Assembly (NCBI RefSeq): GCF_024679245.1
Contig: NC_090178.1
Coordinates: forward strand, 13,035,861 to 13,099,860
Length of the DNA: 64,000 nt
Source: Pseudorasbora parva
Lineage: Eukaryota; Chordata; Actinopteri; Cypriniformes; Gobionidae
Reading direction: 5' to 3'
Shown: piece after piece, positions 27,312 through 64,000 of the stretch
Layout: each line of letters starts with the position of its first letter
Position numbering within the stretch: the first letter of the stretch is position 1
Translations under genes and position numbers: made by a program
The notes under the pieces: model-generated
Databases searched by the model: none
Told to the model about the DNA's origin: nothing
Seen by the model: only the letters and a program-made list of their open reading frames with translations

Positions 27312-27381
27312 CTGTTGGTCCCTCTACGCTGTCGGCGTGAATCTGAACAGCCAGGATCAAAAGAAATGCGCAGGTATTCAT
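27312..27381 (-). CDS. First coding exon of an unidentified secreted/membrane protein (partial gene)
   Basis: On the minus strand, ATG at 27381-27379 opens 23 codons that form a textbook signal peptide: [18 protein letters not shown], then VEGPT. The exon ends ACCAACAG followed by GTAAAAAG, a strong splice donor that leaves phase 1, as is usual for signal-peptide exons of receptors. An in-frame TAA lies four codons upstream and A is at -3, so the start is well supported. The 5' side is rich in CpG and holds a palindromic CRE and several short upstream frames. The gene would run leftward, head-to-head with dcbld1. In human, ROS1 lies head-to-head with DCBLD1, so ros1 is a candidate by position only; the residues do not prove it. 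I found no downstream exons, so a very long first intron or another gene is possible. Confidence 0.55.
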
Positions 27382-27700
27382 TTTCTGTCGTTAGTCCAGT
27401 TGGGAAAACAAGCCGAGATCATTTCAGTGGCTCCAGTAGTTCGGATGGTGAAGTTGTGGACTCACTCCCGTTCATCGATTCCCGAAATCCAGCCGAAGCT
27501 CAGTTCAGAGTCGCATGAAGTGATACGGGGGCAGTGCGATCTGTTCAAACTGACGTCAGGATAAACAGTTCGAAGCGATGTTTCTTTCTCTCCGAGCGCA
27601 CTTTCTGCCGCTCGAGTATGCGTAGTGTACTTGAAAGTGTGCGAACGACGCCCCCATGCGGGGCTTTTAAGAAGTTGAGCTCTAATCATCCCGGTGTTCT
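27382..27700 (-). promoter_or_regulatory. Putative promoter/5'UTR of the minus-strand gene
   Basis: This is a locally CpG-rich stretch between the signal-peptide exon and a TTAAAAG box near 27665 (minus strand). Reading leftward it contains short upstream ATGs, including one opening a frame that overlaps the main ATG, which could dampen translation. The position of the transcription start is inferred. Confidence 0.35.
27551..27558. promoter_or_regulatory. Palindromic cAMP response element
   Basis: TGACGTCA is the full CREB/ATF consensus. It lies about 170 bases upstream of the minus-strand ATG at 27381, within the CpG-rich stretch. Confidence 0.5.
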
Positions 27701-28082
27701 CAGGCTATACATTATGATTCATCGTAATCTCTTTAAACTGCCTACTGAAGGCAAGCAGCTTCTATAACAGTCGAAAATCAATGACGTGAATTGGTTATTA
27801 AAATGAAGGAAAGAGGGTATATGCAATCTCTAAAACAGATTGTAGACTTTTAGTAGTCAAACTTTTTTGAACCCAAGATTGCATTGCTGCAATTTATAGC
27901 ATAACCTACACACGTCTGGATCTGGTTCATATTTGTGGAGACTCTCCATAGATGTAATGGTTTTTATACCATACAAACTGTACTTGCTATTCCCCTACAC
28001 TGTCCCTACCCATCACAGGAAACATTCTGCACTTTTACATTTTCAAAAAAACATAATTTAGCATGTTTATGAATCCATTTAC

Positions 28083-28173
28083 ATTGTGGGGACCACTGGC
28101 TGGTCCCCAAAATGTAGTTGATCTCAGGTTTTACTATTCTTATGGGGACATTTGGTCCCCACAATGTAATATA
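28083..28173. repeat. Inverted repeat around GGTCCCC/GGGGACC
   Basis: Left 'acattgtggggaccac' pairs with right 'ggtccccacaatgtaat', with further GGGGACC copies between. It belongs to a common fish repeat type and directly precedes a CA microsatellite. Confidence 0.6.
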
Positions 28174-28183
28174 AACAAGGACA

Positions 28184-28207
28184 CACGCACGCGCACACAC
28201 ACACATG

Positions 28208-28244
<37 letters not shown>
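28184..28244. repeat. (CA)n microsatellite
   Basis: CA-rich tract with CGCACG and TGCC interruptions, joining the Tc1-like remnant on its right. Confidence 0.95.
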
Positions 28245-28245
<1 letters not shown>

Positions 28246-29046
28246 AATTAGGCATAACATTATGACCACTAATTTTGTGGTGGTCCCCATTTTACTGCCA
28301 AAGCCCTGACCCGTCAAGGCACACAGATGGCAAGACCCAAGGTTTGCCAGCAGAACATTGCCCAAAGCATCACACCACCTCTGCCGGCTTGCCTTCTTGC
28401 CATAGTGCATCCTGATGCCATGTGTTCCCCAGGTAAGCAACACACCCGGCCCACACACCTGGTCATCCAGAAAATCTGATTCATCAGACCAGGCCACCTT
28501 CTTCCTCCTTGGTCCAGTTCTGATGCTCATGTACACACTGTTGGCGTTTTTGGCGGTGGACAGGGGTCAACATGGGCACCCTGACTGGTCTGCGGCTATG
28601 CATCTCTATACGCAACAAACTGCGATGTATTCTGACACCTTTCTGTCAGAACCAGAATTAACTTCCTGAGCAATTTTGAGCTAAAGAAGCTTGTTTGTTT
28701 GATTGGACCACAAGGGGCCAGCCTTCACTCCTCACGTGCATCAATGAGCCATGGCCACCCATGACCCTGTCACCGGTCCATCACTGTTCCTTCCACTTTT
28801 ACTAGATACTGCCTGCAGACTGGGAACACCCCACAAGAGCTGCAGTTTTGGAGATGCTCCCAGTCGTCTAACCATCACAGTTTGGCTCTTGTCAAACTTG
28901 CTCAAATCCCTACGCTTGCTCATTTTTCCTGCTTCTAACACTAATTTTGAGGACAAAATGTTCACTTGCTGCCTAATATATTCCACCCACTAACAGATGC
29001 CGTGATGAAGAGATAATCGGTGTTATTCATAATGTCATGCCTAATC
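28245..29046 (-). mobile_element. Internally deleted Tc1/mariner element, minus strand
   Basis: The ends ATTAGGCATAACATTATGAC (left) and GTCATGCCTAAT (right, inverted) form terminal repeats. On the minus strand, the transposase N-terminus is visible (around 28924-28741: SKRRDLSKFDK..., helix-turn-helix side). A catalytic-domain piece with KKVAWSDES lies in 28536-28400, followed by a MHYGKKASRQ stretch. At about 800 bp it is shorter than the usual 1.2-1.6 kb, and the second and third catalytic residues are not seen. It is a dead copy. Confidence 0.75.
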
Positions 29047-30995
29047 TGTGTATATATTTAAATGTTTATTTATGATTTATTGAAATTAGTAATTTTCCCT
29101 ACAAATTCATGCTGCTAAACCAAGAAGACTTTCGCTCTGTAGGTTTCCAGTTTTCCAGAACAATGGCCATGATGAGGCCAACAAGCTATGGAGCATCTTA
29201 TCTACGCTGTCCCACAGGTTGGATGGATTTGTGTTAATCTGTTTAGGCTCCACAAAGGAAGGACTACCTATTGAGCCATGAATAGAAGCAACAGAGCCAA
29301 GTTGGACCGCAGCTGCCCAAGGTCCAGCCATGTCCCGCAGCCAGCAGGGATGGCAGGCACAGATAGCCACACGTTGATCCATTCACATTTCTCAAACCAA
29401 TTTAATTTCACACAGCAGCGAACAGTGCAACCTTTTTTTCCTTCTATCACAATCAGTCTACCTATTGCATATTCAGAACCGTAAATAGCCTGCTCAGCTT
29501 TTTTTTAAAGCAAAATAAAGTAAATTGCCACAAATATGCACCTGTTTCAATGTATATTGTCCTCAACATGAAATATAGGAAAGTGTCCTGTTGGGAATCA
29601 TGTGGAAGTTACTTGACACAAAATATCGGATATCCTATCAACATAAAATGGCTCATAGAATAAATAGAGTTCAACCCCAAAAAAGTAAATAAAAAATAAA
29701 TTTTAGGAAATGTCAGTGCAATAAGTCAGTGAGGTGTATTATTATTTTGTACCGCATTGACTTGTGTATAGACAAAACATTTGAAACATTCTTTAAAATT
29801 TGTTCTTTCGTGTGCATAGTGGTTTAAAAAAATCATTAAGTTGAGTGAAAAACGTATTGAAAGCTTATTTTGCCTAGAAAATAGTACCTAACAAACATGA
29901 TACTGCAGCAATATCCAAATACATGATCTCTGGGATCTACCTTGAGCAAAGCACAAATCACTGCGTAATAGTCACCGTCTCCTATATGACCTTGTTCAGT
30001 CATTCCTTTGGCGGGCACACTGCAGCGGTTTATCATTTGTTTAGGTGTCCCATGTGAACGTCAGAATGGGCCTGTATAGCATTATGAAGGTTGAGACAGG
30101 TGCGCTTTCCTCCACAAAACTACGTTTGAGCCCATTAAGGGAGTCACCAGTACACCCACAAACCTCTTTCTGAGCTAAATGACAAAAGAATGATGGACCG
30201 TGCTCAGTTTTATTCGATTCATGCGAAGTGTGGGAGGATTATGAAGAGCTCCTCTCACGTAAAATTAGATTGTGAGCACGTATGTGTCGTGTATAGGGAA
30301 AATTGTTCTAAGAATAAATACAGTGTGGGACTGGAAACTGTTTATATGATTAAAAAAAGGATTGGACTGTTGTGAGAGAAAACAGTCTGAAGGTTGTGAC
30401 CTCTTACTTAGAGCAGAATGATCTCTATTTTAAGTACATACTGTAATCTGTCTGGGAGACAGATATGTTGACATTTTAAGCATGTCAGACCGTATACAAC
30501 AGGATTGTTATGCCGTCTCATTCAGCTGTTTCTTAATGTTTTATTGCCATCTGGTGGTTAAAAAAAAATCACAAATGTGAAAAGCAACATGGCTAGTTAC
30601 ACTGATTTTATTAAAAGCCCATCTTTAAAAATTGTACATACACAAGAAAAAGGTATACATTTTCTTTGCTTAGAAATTATTGTAATTTCGTAGCAATATT
30701 TTACTGTTTTTATTTTCTCAGCACCTCTATAACTGCTAATTATTTTTCCAAAATGTCCAAAAATCACATATTGCATATTTAGGTTTTATATTTACGACCT
30801 TATTGTCATATAATGCAGAAGGAAATAGAGATGTAGAAATCAATTAGTAAATAACCTAATATAATACTCTAAAAAAATATAACTTACTGGTACTTAATTT
30901 TTTAGGAACATGTCATATGTGATTATTCAAGTATAGGCCTACACCTGTAAATACGTAGAATTTGATTTCTGACTAAAAAGATATTTCCCATTCTA
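29047..30995. other. No gene seen
   Basis: Frames at 29107-29484 overlap on both strands, but I recognise no domain. The remainder is AT-leaning intergenic DNA. Confidence 0.35.
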
Positions 30996-31375
30996 AAATC
31001 ACAGTCACGGGCGCCATTTCTGCTTTTCCATCATCAGTATGAGGTAACACAGCTCTGTTTATCATATTAGATTATGATAAATGATGTTATGACGTTACTC
31101 TGTGCGTTCGCTCAGCGGCTGCTGTGACGCTTGTTCACACTGCTAAGAGTAAAGCGTTTCTGCCAAATAAAACCGGAAACCGAGAGTAACGCAGATATGA
31201 CGCAATTGACAGGCGACTACCTCACACGGAACCTTGGTTAAAATAGCAATTTTCTCACAATTTACAAATAGTTGGAAACAATTGGGAAATTGTAAGAACT
31301 CAACTGAACAAAATATGTAACACTGGCCTTGTGGTTTTTGGATGTTTTACTGCAAAAATACTAGTGCACCTTTAA
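30996..31375. repeat. Partial TTAA-type element ('GTGCACCTTTAA' end)
   Basis: It ends CTAGTGCACCTTTAA. Internally it matches 16917-17400 in inverse order, for example 'caattgacaggcgac' and 'gtggtttttggatgtttta'. Confidence 0.6.
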
Positions 31376-32875
31376 AACATACTCACTCCACACACAACAA
31401 TTGCAGCAAATGTACAAAACATGTTAAATACCGTTTACACTTTGGCATTTTAACCCCCAACAAAATTAATAGTTTTTGTGAAAAATATTCTTCAAAGTCA
31501 TTTAAAAAATAAATAAAAAAATCATTACTCCAGTCATATTTACAAGGAGGCCGCCGCCTCTGGTCACGTGTTAAGATCACATGACTAGCTGAATGCGATT
31601 TGCTTAAACCCCTATTACCACTCACGTAAACCATTAATAATGGTGGCCTGCGGCGGCTGCTAATATTTGTACAATTGCATCAGTAAATGAAAATTGGGTT
31701 TGTACAATGTGGCACATGCGCCACTAGGTGTCAGTGTAAGCGCAAGATTATTGCCACAATAACGAATCAATTATTGAGTGCACTTTTAGAAGTTGTATTG
31801 CCTAAAGGCTATTTAAATCTGTTTATTTAGCATGCACTTTTAGCCAAAGTATGTCACCAGTCAAGATTACTACAATTAGACAGCCTCAGACAACATTAGA
31901 AATCCAACGCTAGGAGACTAACAATTCAACTTTGCCAAAACAAAAACAAAAAATTTGTATAGAATAAATATTTTATGGGCAAGTATGGGCAACTTAAAGT
32001 GGATTCTGGACACTCTGCTCCATAACCCCCATCAGGGTGTAAATTAGACAAATTTATTAGGCTATTATTTTGGAGAATTTGGAATTTACTTGGAATTTAC
32101 TGCAAATATGGAATACTTTTACTTACTTTCTTAGGTAATTTCAATATAAACTATTTTATAAGGTGATTGGCCTTGAGAAGCAATAGCAAGCTATTTAGAA
32201 AAGCACTATATAAATGTAACAAATTATTCTTATTTACTTATATAGTTATTTACTTGTTTAGTTATAGACACTAAAGTGGGACAAACTTGGCTCAAGTGTA
32301 AATACTGTCAGCAAGGAGTCGATAACCTAAAACTACTAGTTTGCTGCTTAAATTTAGAAAATTTCAGAAAACAGGTCTCCGGACCGGGGTCAGGTGGCCT
32401 TCTGCCTTACCGCCTCTTGATATAAAAACTAAGTTGAGATTAAATAATTATGGTCCATTAAAGACCACTTAAAATATTTCTCTTCTAAATGTTTTTATTA
32501 TACATATTACAATTAGTGTAATTAAGGTTAAAATGGATAATTCCTTTTTGTGGCTGGAAAAATAGTTTTTATTAGTAATGCCATTACTCACTAGGTGCCC
32601 GTTTGGCTCTAAATAAATATACATTATATAAAATAGTACTAAAAAGGAAAAAGGCAAACTTATTTTTCCTTATATGTACAGGCTATATACGAGTTGATAC
32701 TGGATCAAGATTGAAATTGATATTTGTGCCAATCAAATCAAATCAAATCACACACACACACACAGTGAGAGTTACAATCAAGTCTTTTCTTTTAGAAGTC
32801 TTTTTTCTTTTCTTTGTCAATTTATGTTTCTAAATATAAGTGGCATTATTACAATAACAACATTATTACATTACA
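31376..32875. other. No gene seen
   Basis: AT-rich intergenic DNA with no splice-bounded exon or repeat ends that I recognise. A short ATCAA/CA run lies at 32733-32764. Confidence 0.35.
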
Positions 32876-32888
32876 CATATACATATAG

Positions 32889-32981
<93 letters not shown>

Positions 32982-33034
32982 TATATACATATATATATAC
33001 ATATACATATACACATATACATATACATATACAC

Positions 33035-33089
<55 letters not shown>
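32876..33089. repeat. (TA)n/(TACATA)n microsatellite
   Basis: TA dinucleotides interrupted by regular 'catata' variants. Confidence 0.97.
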
Positions 33090-33090
<1 letters not shown>

Positions 33091-33443
33091 ATTTAATGTA
33101 TTTTATAATGTTGATATTTCACAAAATATTCATCACAAAAGCTATAAGGGCAGTTGGCCACATCCAGAAAAAATAAAATTAATCTCTATGGGCCTCTGCT
33201 GGAGAGATGTGGATATTTCTAAAACTATTTTCTGCAAAAAAAAATTCTTACCAGCAGATGGCCTCCTAATCCTAGATCAAAATCCAGAAACGTCTCATAT
33301 AACATTTTGATCATCATTAAGAGTTTTTTGTTTGTTTTTGTCATGCTAATGGTGTAGTTGAGGGATTTTGCTGTATAGGTAAAAACTGAATATCCCCAAA
33401 AACAAGGATGAGAAGTAGCCTAAACGAAATTTTATATAAATAT

Positions 33444-34014
<571 letters not shown>

Positions 34015-34488
34015 CTCAAAGAGCACGAGTGTAAACAGGAAACGAGGAGCACTTTTTATTTAATATTATTCTATTGGTGATAATTAAATTTTGAATTTAT
34101 TTTGCGGCCACAGAGCCACCGTCCTACTGAACGAACATTATCTTCATTCACAATCACACCGTTTCATTTTGGTGTATTAGTGGGTTTTAACGAATTGGCC
34201 GCGCAATGTTTATGACCCAACTTTCTCACAACAAACCGAGGGGGGAAAAGTGAGCGGGGAGCATCTTGCTTTACACAAGACAGGTATTGAAAAAGGAATA
34301 GTTAAATTGACTAGCATGTCTTGAGGCCAATAAGAGGAGAGTAGGCCTACATTAACCCATGCCCAGTTAGGGATGGGCCATTTTGCTGCGTCTTGACTTG
34401 GATGAGAAGAGTGGGAGGCAGTGTGATTACGACATTAACTATAACTCATGAACGCTGGAGTCAACGACGGGATATCCCGGAGGAAACC

Positions 34489-62031
<27,543 letters not shown>

Positions 62032-62366
62032 GCCATGGAATGTCCTACTGAAGACAATTTGTGACATTTGTGCCGTTATAACGTAACCTAATGAATTATA
62101 CAAGGATTTATGCTGTGTCAAATAGCATCAGGGATCAGCATATAACAAGAAAATACTATTTGGGTGTAGGATATGGGAGAAGTGCTTTTATATGGAAAGC
62201 TGTACTCTTCAGATGACCACTTAACCTATGTGTATTTTATTTAATGTAAATGTAGGCGTTTTATCTATAACTAATCAGAATATAGTCCAAGAGGTCTTTG
62301 TCTGTGTGATTTCAAACCACTGAAGTATTCAAAAATATTTTAGTTTTACTTTTTTTATAGTTGTAA

Positions 62367-62372
62367 AATAAA
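62367..62372 (+). terminator. dcbld1: dcbld1 polyadenylation signal
   Basis: Canonical AATAAA 336 bases after the stop codon, before the TA microsatellite. The 3'UTR would be about 350 bases. Confidence 0.7.
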
Positions 62373-62465
62373 CATTTCTCATGCCAAATTTGACCACAAA
62401 TTTGAAGTGTTGATATACCTTGTGTTTTGTGTACTATAAAATTAATTTAAAAGCGCATTAAAAGG

Positions 62466-62574
<109 letters not shown>

Positions 62575-62687
62575 ACACACACCAACATATACACATAAAT
62601 GCACACACACAGTGTAAACGAACTTTTAGATTAGATGTTTGAGAAATACATGCTCATATAAACCCCACCTATTACATATATAAACAC

Positions 62688-62688
62688 A

Positions 62689-62758
<70 letters not shown>
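62688..62758. repeat. (CA)n microsatellite
   Basis: About 70 bases of CA dinucleotides between dcbld1 and the Rab-like fragments. Confidence 0.98.
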
Positions 62759-62764
<6 letters not shown>

Positions 62765-62794
62765 CCAAACACACACACATGAACCTGTTGGACA

Positions 62795-63060
62795 ACTTAT
62801 TATGAACTTATTACACAAAGCGAATCAACAATAGAAACTCCAACCCTTACAACATTCAAGCAGGAAAACTGTTCAAAAACAAACAGGTGCAGATCCTGAA
62901 ATGTAAAACTCTTGACATGTAACTTTACCTACACCTGAAATCTGAACATCAATTATAACTTAATGGGTTCTCAGTTTATCTGGTCAGAAACTGTGGATTC
63001 TAGAGTGTCTGTACCGTTTTAAAATGATCATGATAGGTGGCAAGTCCTAGAAGTGAGGCC
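62795..63060 (+). pseudogene. Rab-like exon, degraded tandem copy
   Basis: Around 63010-63050 the + strand reads LYRFKMIMIGGKS and then stops. It parallels YHFKMIMVGDDSVGKS in the fuller copy at 63839, but the P-loop has lost four residues and a TAG follows. Upstream DNA also matches ('acaaacaggtgcag' against 'acaaacaggtacag'; 'gggttctcagtttatctggt' against the corresponding 'taggttctctgatcaaac'), so this is a segmental tandem duplication. Non-functional. Confidence 0.6.
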
Positions 63061-63308
63061 TGGGCATACAGCCAGTCAAGAATTGTATAAGAATTTGGTA
63101 AGCAGTGAGAATACACTACATCTGCATGCTCTCTAAACACTTTTAGCACAAAATAATGACAATATTTGCAACTTCATATACTAATTTGTTTAAATTCAAT
63201 TAAGAAGGGATATACAATATAAGGGCAACATACAACATTTAACTTCATTCAAGTTAACTTCAGATTTTCCTATCACAATCAGAACAGAAAATTAAACATG
63301 TTTATCAC

Positions 63309-63470
63309 TTTACAATAAAGTTTAGTTTGTTAACATTAGTTAACATTAACCAAGAACAAATAATACTTCTACAGCATCTTCATTTATATTAATTTCAACA
63401 TTTGCTAATACATTTTTTTTAAATCAAAAGTTGTATTTGTTATCATTAGTTAATGCATTGTGAAATAACA
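63309..63470. repeat. Dispersed 'gttaacattagttaa' repeat
   Basis: The left part (ACTTTACAATAAAGTTTAGT) and 'ttagttaatgcattg' resemble a very common fish DNA repeat. It lies between the two Rab-like copies. Confidence 0.5.
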
Positions 63471-63838
63471 TGACTTCTGAAGGATCATATAACACTGGAG
63501 TAATGACTAAACTTCCTGTTCTCAAATAAACCCCAGCTGCCATCACAGGAATCTGTAAGACTATAACAGGAACAGATAAAAGCGAAGAAGCAAATCAAGG
63601 CTCGCCAAACCTCTACAACATTCACATAGGAAAATCTTTCTATTAATAAACAAACAGGTACAGGTCTGATCAGTTTCCGACTGGACTTTGGACTGCTCTG
63701 CCTATGATCAAAATTTAAACATAGTTCTCTGAATACCATTTATGATTTATTAGGTTCTCTGATCAAACCTTCAAGAATTCTGGAGCAGTAACATCCTTCC
63801 TCTACTGTTAAAAAGTGGAAGTCAGTCAGTCAGCTGCC

Positions 63839-64000
63839 ATGAATCTCACTGATTGTCGGTACCATTTTAAAATGATCATGGTAGGCGATGACAGTGTGGG
63901 CAAGTCATGTATGCTGCCAGAGAGTACAGATGTGACCATTGGAATGAACTGCTGTGATCACGTCCTAGAGGTGGAGCCTGGGGTGAAAGTGAATCTACAG
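63839..64000 (+). pseudogene. Rab39/Rab42-like GTPase N-terminus, internally shortened, runs off window
   Basis: From ATG 63839 (good context, GCCATGA) the frame stays open for 54 codons to the window end. It reads YHFKMIMVGDDSVGKSCM, giving a P-loop GDDSVGKS (GxxxxGKS), then TDVTIGM for the switch-I threonine region, then HVLEVEPGVKVNLQ, very like RAB42/RAB39 (VEPGVRVKLQ type). Between GKSC and the switch-I threonine it is about eight residues shorter than RAB39, losing the RRFTEG-like stretch. That should damage nucleotide and effector contacts. Rabs are vesicle-traffic GTPases. With the broken tandem copy nearby, pseudogene is likelier than gene, but the 3' part lies outside the window. 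Confidence 0.6.

Noticed and set aside
27147..27518. 123-residue + strand frame as a gene
   Set aside because: It overlaps the minus-strand signal-peptide exon and its CpG-rich 5' region, and has no domain or splice signal of its own.

Overview
This is a vertebrate genomic window, almost certainly from a teleost fish and probably cyprinid-like. It is AT-rich and intron-rich. It carries many short fish-type DNA transposons (hAT-like elements with 8-bp target duplications, TTAA-flanked foldback MITEs, Tc1/mariner), tRNA-derived SINEs, a decayed LINE and long TA, CA and GA microsatellites. There are no bacterial-style operons, and most long open frames are chance frames inside repeats.

The main gene is a complete dcbld1 orthologue on the + strand (CDS 34489-62031). 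I assembled it by hand as 15 exons. Every junction has GT/AG and matching phase, and the exons sum to 1962 nt (653 residues plus stop). It encodes a type I membrane protein: signal peptide, CUB, LCCL, discoidin (F5/8 C), one transmembrane helix, and a cytoplasmic tail with eight YxxP motifs of the CRK/CRKL SH2-docking type. A polyadenylation signal lies at 62367.

Upstream, on the minus strand, a short signal-peptide first exon (27312-27381) has a clean splice donor, an in-frame upstream stop and a palindromic CRE (27551-27558). It marks the start of an unidentified secreted or receptor gene head-to-head with dcbld1. In human, ROS1 sits in this position and orientation, so ros1 is the synteny-based candidate. 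I could not find its later exons in 1-27 kb. The rest of 1-27 kb is repeats and apparently non-coding sequence.

At the right edge is a RAB39/RAB42-like GTPase N-terminus with about eight residues missing before switch I. A more damaged tandem copy lies about 0.8 kb before it, so both look like pseudogene fragments.

The dcbld1 introns are crowded with transposons: two near-identical 1.16-kb hAT elements in opposite orientation (introns 3 and 14), a near-complete Tc1/mariner with three frameshifts (intron 7), a three-level nested stack (intron 9), four copies of a ~510-590-bp element whose clearest copies have 9-bp target duplications, and Tc1 and LINE remnants (intron 3). The most unexpected observation is a 50-bp sense-strand copy of dcbld1 exon 2 inside a MITE in intron 1, about 580 bp upstream of the real exon.
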